NCBI RefSeq assembly: GCF_016612505.1
Contig: NZ_JAENRR010000013.1
Coordinates: 1 to 64,000 of the forward strand
Origin: Carboxylicivirga marina
Lineage (GTDB): Bacteria; Bacteroidota; Bacteroidia; Bacteroidales; Marinilabiliaceae
Length of the DNA: 64,000 bases
Reading direction: 5' to 3'
How positions within the stretch are numbered: position 1 is the first letter of the stretch; the number at the start of each line of letters is the position of its first letter. Shown one piece after another: positions 26,857 through 36,527 of the stretch. The notes under the pieces are model-generated. The model worked only from the letters and a program-made list of their open reading frames with translations, did no database searches and was not told the origin of the DNA. Position numbers and translations under genes: made by a program.

Positions 26857-29800
26857 TTATCTTTTAATCGTTAAATGACCTTTTAATACTTTATTGATTG
26901 GCATAAGCTGAATGACATACCAATAAGCATCGGACTGAACTGCTTTACCGAGGTACTTTCCATCCCAAGGAGGATCACTGGCTAAATATTCGGTTAATAG
27001 TTTACCATAGCGATCAAAAATTCGAATGATTGTATCAGGCATTCTGTCCAAGCCTCCAATTTTCCATGTGTCATTATATCCATCACCGTTGGGTGTTAAA
27101 ACTGGTGGAATTTCGATATCTAAAATATTATTAAGATTGATGGTGTCAGAAGCCATACAACCATTTAAATCCTCAACAGTAAATATGTGTTCCCCGTTAG
27201 ATAAATTCGGAAACACATTACTCTCTTGCAGTTCATCTTCATTGATAGCGTATTGATATGGCATTGTACCACCATTTGCCAGTACTACTACCTGTGCATA
27301 AATTGTCGTATCAAGAGCAGCAACAACCGGTGTTGGATAAACTTTTAACTGCATCGTATCTGTAGCCCAAACACAACCATCAAATGCCTTTAACCAATAT
27401 ATTCCTTCTTCATGCAATTCAATGGTTGGAAAAACACCACCAGTACTCCATTCATACTGTTCAAAACCAGCCGCAGCATCTATCCAAATTGTTTCAGAAA
27501 AACATATTGACGTATCATTCAGCAATTCGAGTGGAGCCGCCACTTTATGCTTCACCGTTTGTGTATCAAATCCATGACAACCGAACTCATCTGTTACAAC
27601 AACCGTATTAATAGTATCCATTAAACTAGCTGTGACTAATTGAGAAGATTCTCCATTGTGCCAATCGTATGAAGCATAACCATCGCCTGCATCAAGCACC
27701 CATAATTCTAACGGACAAATAATCACATCTGGCCCTAAATCTACTTTTGGCACCGGACGCCATACTACAGAACTCGTACCTGTCCCTACACAGTCGTTTT
27801 CATCTGTTACATGTAATGAATACTCTCCATTTGTAACATTAATGCTTTGAGTAGTTTCTCCTGTACTCCAAAAGTATTCGTATGTTCCTGACGGACCCGC
27901 TAATAAAAACTCAGTTCCAGCACAGCCAATATAATCCTGAAGATTAACCTGAGGTGCTTCCAATAAAAAAACATCGACATCATCCTGTGCCGAACAACCA
28001 TTTTCATTCCAAACCTCTAGTTTGTAATTACCCGACTGCGTAACAAGCAATTCATTGGAAGCAAGTGCGGGATTATCATTCCATTGGTATCGATTATGTA
28101 AACTATTGGGTGAAATACTAAGGCTAACATTTCCACAAGCAGAAATATCTTCACCTAAATTAAGCAGCGGAGCTGCATCAATATTTACCACTACCTCACC
28201 TGAAGCATCGCAATTGTTATTATCTAGCATTCGGAGTATATAAGTACCAGATTCAGTAACATCATAAGATGCATTGTCAATCAATAATATTTCTCCAGCT
28301 GATGATGCTTTGTACCAACTATAACTTTGCACATTTGCAGCTTCTGGGTTCGTTAATGTTACCAATTCATAATCACAAGCATTTTGTGGCTGACCCAAGT
28401 CAATATTTATTGGACTAATACCATTGACATTCGCCTGTTCTGTTGCTTCGCATCCGAACTCATCAACTACTGTAACAGAATACGTTCCAGAAGCATTTAC
28501 CTCATATGAGGCAGTTTGCCAATCGTTGTAACGTTTTGTGTCATCTCCATTCCAATACAAGTAAGCAAATGCTGAAGTGGACGAACTAAACGACTCTACC
28601 TTAAGCTCAACAGATGTATCATCACAAAGTGATATTACTGCAGGAAGATTAACCGTTGGAAGTTCATGCTCATCAACTGTAATTCGATTGCGTTTTTGAC
28701 AAGTACCAGCCATAGCTACCACTTCATAAACTGCTTCAGCCGAAACATTTGCAATTTGATTCAGATTATCATATTCTGGTCGGCCAATACCGTCAATTGT
28801 CCACGAATAAGAATCATAACCAGAGCTTGCAATAACGTCAATGGAATTGCCTGCACATAAATCTTCAGTTATTATTAAATCAATTGGGTTGGCCGTCTGG
28901 AATGTAAATATAACCTCATCACTTACCGCACACCCATTGATATCTGTAGCCTCAACCTTATATAAACCACTATTATCGATTGTAGAGTTCGTTATACTAT
29001 AGAGATGAGCTGGTGATGGGTTCAAATCAACTACAGTTCCCGGGCTATTATCCGGTTCAAAAGTCCATTTAAAATCAGTATAATTTGATTCGTTGGAAAT
29101 ATTAATTGAAACACCAACGCACTCTTCTCTATCCGGACCTAAATTAATATTTAATGGCTCATGAAATGTAATCTGAACTTCATCATTGGTAACACAACCA
29201 TTGGCATCTACTACTTCAAGCATATAATTACCTGATGACATTACATCAATTGATTGTGTTGTTTCACCTGTACTCCAACTGTAAGAATTCAATCCGGCAG
29301 GTGCAGTAATTTTCAATGAACTTCCTGCACAGGCTGATTGACTACTAAGATTCAATACAGGCAACGGAATGACCGTAATATCAATTGCTTCGGTTTTAGA
29401 GCAACCTTCAGCTGTCCAAACGGTCAACATATACACACCTGATTGCGTTGGGTTTATCCAATTTTGTGACTCATCTATATTTATCACCACACCATTTAAG
29501 CTCCATTCATAACGCTCAAAAGTGCTTGTATTTATTACTGCTTCGCCTTCACAAACCGTAGTTGAATTAATAATTATTTCAGGAACGGGAGCTATACCAA
29601 TACCAACCGTATCACTATTAGAGCAACCCATTGCATCTGTTACAATCACACTAAATTCTGACGATGTACCATCAGCAACAAATTGCGATCCCGAAGCATT
29701 ATCCCCATTGCTCCATAGATAAGAAGCATATATATCTTCCAAGGCATAATCAATCACCTCTCCTTCACACACTAAAGTATCATTGCCTAATTCAATTTCA

Positions 29801-31419
29801 GGAAAGAAGAAATCAACATCCAATGTATCTGCTGTAACACAGCCACCAAACATAACCTCGGCCTCAACCCAGTATTTTCCAGGTTCAGTTACGGTAAAAG
29901 TCCGATCGTTCGATAATACTTGCCTGCCCGTTTCTGTTGAGAACCAATTGTATGATTTCATTCCGTCTTTAGCCTCTAATTGAACTTCCTCTCCAAGACA
30001 TTTATCGCCTGAGTCGCTAGCATAAAACGAATTATACGATGAAAAATATCCAAAACTGGAACCTCCTCCTGTGATATCCGAATCGCTTTCGTCAAGAATA
30101 CACAAATGAAATAAACCACTTGAATTCTCTAATTGATAAGGAATACCAGTACTCAGGTTATTCAAGTTTACAGCACAACACACCCAGGCTTCTTGCCCGG
30201 TATCTTGTCCAGGAACCGTTTGCCAACTATTAATGTACTTTGACACATTAATATCGTTACCTGCATTATCATACAAACTAAAGTTCTTCACATCTTTTCG
30301 TTTAATGATAACATTGACCCAGAAGTCTCGATTAAAAACCCGTGTGAATGATACACTATTGGAGCCATTACAACTGTAACTAGGCAAAATCGCACTTCCT
30401 ATTTCATTAGCTATTGTGCTGGCATTAGGGTTGACTAAACCAGTTAATTGATAGGCATAAACTTTTTTTGTTGCAAAAATAAACAAGGCATGATCCGATA
30501 TATCAAACTCTTCGATTTCTCCCCTATTTAAAGCCTTTGTGTTTTTGGTTGTATTGTTTGTGAAAACCAAAGTATTGTCTTCGATAGCCATTACAAACAC
30601 CTTTTGTACTGAATTTTGATTTTTATAGCTGGATGCAGATTTGCTGGTATTAATAGCTACATATTCATTTCCAATAACATTGACAGGGATTAGTTGGTCA
30701 CCGATCAAATCATTCGGAAAACTATCTGTATCCTCTATGATGGCATCATCAGATATTGTTATGGCAATTCGTTTATCGGCTACAACATGAGTGCCCCCTA
30801 ATGAGGCTGATGGAGAAATATCAGCACATTCGATACAGTAGGTTTGCCCTCTGTTTAATACAATATCATACGCTATACCAGCAGCATGACCTACAACATT
30901 AATTGAAGGAGTAATCGTTACAGTTGTATTATCCTCTGTAGCAACTATATCAGCTTTCTCACTGGCATTCCCTTCAAAATCAGCATTATTACCATATACA
31001 TTTTGAGATGGAATAAAGAACTCAAAACCAATAGCATTATCTTCTTTAAGAATAAACTTATCAGGATTATCAACTGCACTAACATCGTAATAAGCAGTAA
31101 TGTCAGCTGTAGATGTTATTAATATTCCCTTATTATTGACTTGATTGGAAGGATAATTTTCCACATCCACTTTTTTTAACTGAAAACCATAGTGGGAGTG
31201 TGCACCAATAGAGTGCATCCCAAGAACTTTTCCTCCCTGCGCAGGCAAGCTAATAGTCACAGTAGCAGGTTCGTCAAGAGAGGTAACTCTTAACACAACC
31301 GGATTATCGCCAGCACCTTCCCATACGTCGGGTGCTGCGAACCAAAATTCACGACCAATCTGTCCATTGACTGCAGTGCAGAGCATCAATAGCAGAATAT
31401 TTGTAAATATTCTTCTCAT
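26857..31419 (-). CDS. Giant T9SS substrate: IgGFc-binding-like N-terminus, about 12 PKD-like modules, gliding-motility C-terminal domain
   Basis: A 1520-residue cell-surface or secreted protein. A signal peptide (to VNGQ) leads into an IgGFc-binding-like domain (about 20-450; GREFWFAAPDVWEG). From about 470 to 1350 I count twelve Ig/PKD-like modules. Each opens with a Cys motif (VCEGE, ACAGS, LCAGN, ICPLE), contains an 'SYxWSTGETTQ'-type core and closes with a Gly-Cys (DANGC, DEFGC, ENGC). A SprB-like repeat (GGTMPYQYAINEDE) precedes the type B sorting domain, which starts VLTPNGDGYNDTWKI near 1430 and includes RIFDRYGKLL. It is likely exported by T9SS with the PorP-like partner downstream. 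Ligand unknown; adhesion is the natural guess. Confidence 0.85.
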   Translation of the reverse strand: MRRIFTNILLLMLCTAVNGQIGREFWFAAPDVWEGAGDNPVVLRVTSLDEPATVTISLPAQGGKVLGMHSIGAHSHYGFQLKKVDVENYPSNQVNNKGILITSTADITAYYDVSAVDNPDKFILKEDNAIGFEFFIPSQNVYGNNADFEGNASEKADIVATEDNTTVTITPSINVVGHAAGIAYDIVLNRGQTYCIECADISPSASLGGTHVVADKRIAITISDDAIIEDTDSFPNDLIGDQLIPVNVIGNEYVAINTSKSASSYKNQNSVQKVFVMAIEDNTLVFTNNTTKNTKALNRGEIEEFDISDHALFIFATKKVYAYQLTGLVNPNASTIANEIGSAILPSYSCNGSNSVSFTRVFNRDFWVNVIIKRKDVKNFSLYDNAGNDINVSKYINSWQTVPGQDTGQEAWVCCAVNLNNLSTGIPYQLENSSGLFHLCILDESDSDITGGGSSFGYFSSYNSFYASDSGDKCLGEEVQLEAKDGMKSYNWFSTETGRQVLSNDRTFTVTEPGKYWVEAEVMFGGCVTADTLDVDFFFPEIELGNDTLVCEGEVIDYALEDIYASYLWSNGDNASGSQFVADGTSSEFSVIVTDAMGCSNSDTVGIGIAPVPEIIINSTTVCEGEAVINTSTFERYEWSLNGVVINIDESQNWINPTQSGVYMLTVWTAEGCSKTEAIDITVIPLPVLNLSSQSACAGSSLKITAPAGLNSYSWSTGETTQSIDVMSSGNYMLEVVDANGCVTNDEVQITFHEPLNINLGPDREECVGVSINISNESNYTDFKWTFEPDNSPGTVVDLNPSPAHLYSITNSTIDNSGLYKVEATDINGCAVSDEVIFTFQTANPIDLIITEDLCAGNSIDVIASSGYDSYSWTIDGIGRPEYDNLNQIANVSAEAVYEVVAMAGTCQKRNRITVDEHELPTVNLPAVISLCDDTSVELKVESFSSSTSAFAYLYWNGDDTKRYNDWQTASYEVNASGTYSVTVVDEFGCEATEQANVNGISPINIDLGQPQNACDYELVTLTNPEAANVQSYSWYKASSAGEILLIDNASYDVTESGTYILRMLDNNNCDASGEVVVNIDAAPLLNLGEDISACGNVSLSISPNSLHNRYQWNDNPALASNELLVTQSGNYKLEVWNENGCSAQDDVDVFLLEAPQVNLQDYIGCAGTEFLLAGPSGTYEYFWSTGETTQSINVTNGEYSLHVTDENDCVGTGTSSVVWRPVPKVDLGPDVIICPLELWVLDAGDGYASYDWHNGESSQLVTASLMDTINTVVVTDEFGCHGFDTQTVKHKVAAPLELLNDTSICFSETIWIDAAAGFEQYEWSTGGVFPTIELHEEGIYWLKAFDGCVWATDTMQLKVYPTPVVAALDTTIYAQVVVLANGGTMPYQYAINEDELQESNVFPNLSNGEHIFTVEDLNGCMASDTINLNNILDIEIPPVLTPNGDGYNDTWKIGGLDRMPDTIIRIFDRYGKLLTEYLASDPPWDGKYLGKAVQSDAYWYVIQLMPINKVLKGHLTIKR

Positions 31420-31787
31420 TTTGGTTAATGTTAGGTGAGATGTAAGATACCGTCCAAACTCTCACTTGTTATTACCATTTGTTACAACACAATTTTATAA
31501 CACCTACACTATTAATCCCCTTAGATATATGCTCCCGAGCATTCTTGATAATTAAATACGATGGTTACATTGCTAATGTTGCATTTTCAATTACATTTTT
31601 AACATCATATACTATCCAGAAACTACTAGCACACACACTAAGAGCCTATTTTATTGGATATTACAAATAAAATAAAGTTTACATATTTTCACATATAAAA
31701 ACACCTATAAATATAAAAAGACGGTATTTTTTTCAATGCGATAAACAATTGAATTGCTTAAATCACATCAAGATATACTCAGGGCAA
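31420..31787. other. Intergenic region, 368 bp, nothing recognisable
   Basis: AT-rich spacer upstream of the giant T9SS substrate gene and downstream of the MacB-type permease. It should contain the promoter of the PorP/substrate operon. I see no convincing gene, hairpin terminator or repeat. Confidence 0.5.
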
Positions 31788-33032
31788 TTATTCGTAACGC
31801 AATGATTCGATAGGATCTAATTTAGATGCTTTAATGGCGGGTAATAAACCAGACAAAACACTCACTCCTAAACAAACTAACACACCAACAATAACCCAAT
31901 CCCAAGGAACAATAAAACTTGATTGCATTATCATTGACATCAAATTACCAACGAAAACACCTACAACAATTCCTACAAAACCCCCAATTTGACCAATAAT
32001 GATTGTCTCAAATAAAAACTGATTTCGAATGGCTTTACTACTTGCCCCTATTGCTTTTCTAATCCCAATTTCCCGAGTCCGCTCAGCCACTGCCACCAGC
32101 ATTATATTCATTAATCCGATAGCTGCACCAAGAAGTGTTATTGCGCCAATTCCAAATGCTATCCAGGTCACCTGACCGGTGCTATCGATAAGTAAGCGAG
32201 ATAGATTATCACTTTTGTTAATATTGAAGTTGTCTTCATCATGCACTGTCAGTCGTCGTATAATCCGGAATAAACCCGTTGCCTCTGATATGGCGATATC
32301 AACTTGCTGACTATCGTTTGCTTTAACTACAATTTTGTAAGACATACTAGCGCGGCTAAACACCTGACGCACATTGGTAACCGGCAGAAGCAATATGTTA
32401 TCACTCTGTGAACCAAAGCCTGCACCCTTTTCTTCTAAAACACCAATTACACGGTACTTGGCTCCTCCGCTCACAATTACCTTATCAACAGGATTCTCAT
32501 CATTCGGAAACACTTTTTTCGCTAAGGCACTTCCAATTAAAGCCACATAGCGATTATCCTTAATTTCCTGCTGAGTGAAATTTCTTCCCTTAGTAACATT
32601 ATGACCTTCCACATCCAAAAAGTTCTCATCTACTCCAATCACCATCACATTCGGATTAGACTTCTCAGATTCGTGCTTAACGGTTGCTGCTCCCGTAGCA
32701 ATATGAGACACTGCTACAATGGCCGGGAAATCAAACTCGTCTTTAAACTGCATGGCTTCTTTAAAAGAAATGAAACCATAACGTTTATTGCGCAACTTTC
32801 TTTTCCCAATCTGCACATTCATCCCCCGATTCTCAATAGTAAATGAATTAGCTCCCATACCTGTAAACTTTGAACTAATAGCCGATTGGATGGATGAGAT
32901 AGCGGTTAATATCCCAATTAAAGCAGTCAGGCCAATTCCAATAATCAAAATTGTTAAAATCGTTCTCAACAAATTGGCTCGGATGGAACCAAGAGCAATG
33001 CGAAGATTTTCATAGATTAATGTTAACTTCAT
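31788..33032 (-). CDS. MacB/FtsX-type ABC transporter permease
   Basis: A 414-residue inner-membrane permease of the MacB/LolCE class. One membrane segment near residues 20-42 (TILTILIIGIGLTALIGILTAISS) is followed by a large MacB_PCD periplasmic domain (about 45-270). Three C-terminal segments then make up the FtsX domain, with the signature VAERTREIGIRKAIGASSKAIRNQFL near 315-340. Such proteins use periplasmic movement driven by a cytoplasmic ATPase to export peptides, lipids or lipoproteins. No ATPase gene adjoins it, so its partner must be encoded elsewhere. It is a single gene, divergent from aconitase. Confidence 0.86.
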   Translation of the reverse strand: MKLTLIYENLRIALGSIRANLLRTILTILIIGIGLTALIGILTAISSIQSAISSKFTGMGANSFTIENRGMNVQIGKRKLRNKRYGFISFKEAMQFKDEFDFPAIVAVSHIATGAATVKHESEKSNPNVMVIGVDENFLDVEGHNVTKGRNFTQQEIKDNRYVALIGSALAKKVFPNDENPVDKVIVSGGAKYRVIGVLEEKGAGFGSQSDNILLLPVTNVRQVFSRASMSYKIVVKANDSQQVDIAISEATGLFRIIRRLTVHDEDNFNINKSDNLSRLLIDSTGQVTWIAFGIGAITLLGAAIGLMNIMLVAVAERTREIGIRKAIGASSKAIRNQFLFETIIIGQIGGFVGIVVGVFVGNLMSMIMQSSFIVPWDWVIVGVLVCLGVSVLSGLLPAIKASKLDPIESLRYE

Positions 33033-33223
33033 ATCGGGTAGATTTCTGCTATTACAAATTGTGGCATCAAGTTAATAAAAGTATTCCAATGCCTGCTATT
33101 AACGCAACCAAATCCCATCTGAACTGTTAAAAACATGATAATTAACTAAGTTCTTTTTAGTAAGTTTGTACTTCTTATAATTTGACAGAAAATCGATAGT
33201 AATAATATTAAATCAATAGTAAT

Positions 33224-35488
33224 ATGGCTTTTGATATTAAAATGATTAAAAAGGTTTATACTGAGCTACCTGGCAAGGTTGAAAAGACTCGTCGTCTACT
33301 TAATAAACCTCTGACATTAACCGAAAAGATTTTATATGCTCACCTGGCCGATGAGACTCCTTCAAAATCCTTTGAACGAGGTACCTCATATGTCAACTTC
33401 AACCCAGATAGAGTTGCCATGCAAGATGCAACTGCTCAAATGGCTTTATTGCAATTTATGCAGGCTGGTAAATCAAAGGCTGCCGTTCCTTCAACGGTTC
33501 ATGCCGACCACCTAATACAAGCCAAAGTTGGGGCTGATAAAGATTTGGCTACCGCTGAGGTAAGTAATAAGGAAGTTTATGAATTCTTGAGTTCAGTTTC
33601 GAATAAATACGGTATTGGTTTCTGGAAACCTGGTGCTGGTATTATTCACCAGGTGGTGCTTGAAAACTATGCCTTTCCGGGCGGTATGATGATTGGAACA
33701 GACTCGCACACCGTTAATGCAGGCGGACTGGGAATGGTTGCAGTTGGTGTAGGAGGAGCCGATGCTGTTGATGTTATGGCTGGCATGCCTTGGGAGCTGA
33801 AATTCCCGAAACTGATCGGTGTAAAGCTTACCGGAAAATTGAATGGCTGGACAGCCCCTAAGGATATTATTCTAAAAGTAGCCGGATTATTAACGGTAAA
33901 AGGTGGAACCGGATGTATCGTTGAGTATTTTGGCGATGGTGCTGAATCATTAAGTTGCACAGGAAAAGGAACCATCTGTAACATGGGTGCTGAAATTGGT
34001 GCCACTACATCTACTTTTGGTTATGACGACTCGATGGCTCGTTACCTTGAAGCAACTGACCGCGCCGACGTGGCAGCAGCCGCCAATGAGGTAAGAGAGC
34101 ACTTAACGGCAGATGCCGAGGTATACGCCAATCCAGAACAATATTTCGATCAGGTAATTGAAATTAATTTGGATACCCTTGAGCCACATTTAAACGGACC
34201 ATTTACCCCGGACAAAGCAACACCAATTTCAAAGATGCGCGAAGAAGCAGAGAAAAATGGTTGGCCTTTAAAAGTAGAAGTGGGCTTAATTGGTTCTTGT
34301 ACCAATTCGTCATACGAAGACATCTCGCGCGCTGCATCTATTGCTAAACAAGCCGCAGAAAAGGACTTAAAGGCAGCAGGTGAATTTAAAATCACACCAG
34401 GGTCAGAGCAAGTACGTTACACCATTGAACGTGATGGTTTAATTAACACCTTCAATGAGATGGGTGGCGAAGTGTATGCCAATGCCTGTGGACCATGTAT
34501 TGGAATGTGGGCCCGAACAGGTGCCGAAAAGCAAGAAAAGAACACTATCGTTCATTCGTTTAACCGTAATTTTGCCAAACGAGCTGATGGCAACCCAAAC
34601 ACCTATGCTTTTGTGGGTTCGCCTGAATTAGTTACTGCTATAGCCATTGCTGGAGATCTTGGTTTTAATCCAATTACCGACACGCTTAAAAATTCAAAAG
34701 GCGAAGAAGTTAAGCTGGACGAACCAAGTGGTTTTGAACTTCCTCCAAAAGGTTTTGCGGTTGAAGATGCAGGATATCAAGCTCCAGCTGAAGATGGATC
34801 TGGAGTTAATGTAGCTGTAAGCCCCGAGAGTGATCGATTACAACTGCTAACACCTTTTAAGCCTTGGGATGGCAAAAACATAACCGGAGCCAAACTTTTA
34901 ATAAAGGCCAAAGGGAAATGTACCACTGACCATATTTCTATGGCTGGTCCTTGGTTGAAATTCCGTGGTCACCTTGATAACATTTCAAATAACATGTTGA
35001 TTGGTGGCGTTAATTTCTTTAACGATGAAACCAACAAAGTCAAAAGCCAGCTTAGCGGCGAATATGGTGAAGTACCAGCTACGCAACGTCAATACAAAGC
35101 AGAAGGCATTCCAACTATAGTAGTGGGTGACCATAACTATGGTGAAGGTTCTTCACGTGAGCATGCTGCCATGGAGCCACGTCACCTTGGTGTGAGAGCT
35201 GTGTTGGTGAAGAGTTTTGCCCGGATTCATGAAACGAATCTTAAGAAGCAAGGAATGCTAGGTCTAACATTTGCTGATGAAGCTGATTATGACAAAATTC
35301 AGGAAGATGATACATTCAATTTCCTGGATTTAGATGCTTTTGCTCCTGGTAAAAACCTTAAGCTTGAGGTAGTACATGCCGATGGCTCTAACGATGTAAT
35401 TGTAGTCAATCACTCATACAATAAGCAACAAATCGAATGGTTCAAAGCCGGCTCGGCATTAAACCTGATTAAAGAACAAAACAAATAG
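33224..35488 (+). CDS. Aconitate hydratase (mitochondrial-type AcnA)
   Basis: Isomerises citrate and isocitrate through cis-aconitate in the TCA cycle. At 754 residues it is the mitochondrial-type aconitase common in Bacteroidota. The iron-sulfur cysteines are visible in [13 protein letters not shown] (near 362) and in [10 protein letters not shown] (near 425). Other active-site segments are [25 protein letters not shown] (in part), the C-terminal swivel domain signature [22 protein letters not shown] (in part), and [10 protein letters not shown]. It is a single gene with its own terminator, divergent from the permease. Confidence 0.95.
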   Translation: MAFDIKMIKKVYTELPGKVEKTRRLLNKPLTLTEKILYAHLADETPSKSFERGTSYVNFNPDRVAMQDATAQMALLQFMQAGKSKAAVPSTVHADHLIQAKVGADKDLATAEVSNKEVYEFLSSVSNKYGIGFWKPGAGIIHQVVLENYAFPGGMMIGTDSHTVNAGGLGMVAVGVGGADAVDVMAGMPWELKFPKLIGVKLTGKLNGWTAPKDIILKVAGLLTVKGGTGCIVEYFGDGAESLSCTGKGTICNMGAEIGATTSTFGYDDSMARYLEATDRADVAAAANEVREHLTADAEVYANPEQYFDQVIEINLDTLEPHLNGPFTPDKATPISKMREEAEKNGWPLKVEVGLIGSCTNSSYEDISRAASIAKQAAEKDLKAAGEFKITPGSEQVRYTIERDGLINTFNEMGGEVYANACGPCIGMWARTGAEKQEKNTIVHSFNRNFAKRADGNPNTYAFVGSPELVTAIAIAGDLGFNPITDTLKNSKGEEVKLDEPSGFELPPKGFAVEDAGYQAPAEDGSGVNVAVSPESDRLQLLTPFKPWDGKNITGAKLLIKAKGKCTTDHISMAGPWLKFRGHLDNISNNMLIGGVNFFNDETNKVKSQLSGEYGEVPATQRQYKAEGIPTIVVGDHNYGEGSSREHAAMEPRHLGVRAVLVKSFARIHETNLKKQGMLGLTFADEADYDKIQEDDTFNFLDLDAFAPGKNLKLEVVHADGSNDVIVVNHSYNKQQIEWFKAGSALNLIKEQNK

Positions 35489-35509
35489 AAGAATCACTAT
35501 TTTAAACTT

Positions 35510-35543
35510 AAAGGCTGTCAGTTTTGGCAGCCTTTATTTTTTT
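35510..35543 (+). terminator. Terminator of aconitase
   Basis: AAAGGCTGTC and GGCAGCCTTT form a 10-bp stem with one wobble around a six-base loop, followed by a T-rich tract. It overlaps the stop codon of the convergent EamA gene and may act in both directions. Confidence 0.85.
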
Positions 35544-36409
35544 CTATTAATCAGATACACTCCCAATAAAACCACGCCCATAAACAATAAGTGAAAGACG
35601 GTAACTGTTTCCCCATCCAATAATCCCCACATAATCGCGAATATAGGAATTACATAAGTGACGGATGATGCAAAGACTGCTGACGTATATCTGATCAAGG
35701 TATTCATCATCAGCATTGCCAAGGCCGTGCCTACAATACCCAATATTGCCAGCGCCCCCAAATGCAGTAGCCAGTTTTCGTTTTGAATAGCTTGATTTAT
35801 ATCAGATGTGAAAAAATAGACAATAGCGACCGGTCCAATAAAGAAGAAGGACAAGGCTGTTATCTGAACGCCATTCAAATGAGTCAAATAATTCTTTACC
35901 ACATTAATATTGAAAGCATAGCAAATGGTTGCTGCAACAATAAAAAAGGCATAACTATTAACATTTGCCAAGGACACATCATTGCCCGACGTGATTAAAC
36001 CAAGAGCACCTAATAAACCAAGGGAGATACCTATTACCTGACTTATTTTTTTCTTAATGCCGAAAAACACCAATCCAACCACCAGGGTAAATACAGGTGT
36101 TAAAGAATTAAGCATACCTGCCAAAGCACTATCAATACGCGTTTGCGCTTTGGTAAAGAGAAAAGCAGGAATCAGACTCCCCACAAAGCCTGCAACCAAC
36201 AATGGGATAACATCTTTGCGTTTCAATGATTTTAGATGGCGTAAGGAGACTGGCAATAGCACCAATGAAGCAAAGCCGATACGCAAGGCAGCAGCTTGCA
36301 CACTATCAAAGCTTTTCAATCCAATTTTCATCAATATAAACGAGCTTCCCCACACAAATGCTAAGAGCATTAATGCTGAAAATTGAAACCATTTTTTATC
36401 CCAGGGCAT
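35534..36409 (-). CDS. EamA/DMT-family transporter
   Basis: A 291-residue inner-membrane protein with about ten membrane segments in two EamA repeats. The opening ALMLLAFVWGSSFILMKIGL and a second-repeat start near ICYAFNINVVKNYL are typical of the drug/metabolite transporter superfamily. Members export amino acids, purines or other metabolites; the substrate cannot be told. The last residues (LINRKK) are basic, as expected for a cytoplasmic tail. The gene is convergent with aconitase and divergent from the S9 peptidase. Confidence 0.88.
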   Translation of the reverse strand: MPWDKKWFQFSALMLLAFVWGSSFILMKIGLKSFDSVQAAALRIGFASLVLLPVSLRHLKSLKRKDVIPLLVAGFVGSLIPAFLFTKAQTRIDSALAGMLNSLTPVFTLVVGLVFFGIKKKISQVIGISLGLLGALGLITSGNDVSLANVNSYAFFIVAATICYAFNINVVKNYLTHLNGVQITALSFFFIGPVAIVYFFTSDINQAIQNENWLLHLGALAILGIVGTALAMLMMNTLIRYTSAVFASSVTYVIPIFAIMWGLLDGETVTVFHLLFMGVVLLGVYLINRKK

Positions 36410-36527
36410 AATAAAATTTTCTACGAAACTAGTATTTTTTCATTAACGAAGCTGTGAATCTAATTTATATCATACCCTTTCAAACTCAATCTTTCTATCT
36501 TTATAATTAAATTTCAATACAACAATT

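Noticed and set aside
31479-31670. 63-codon plus-strand frame in the 31.4-31.8 kb spacer
   Set aside because: AT-rich low-complexity translation, no ribosome binding site and no recognisable feature.
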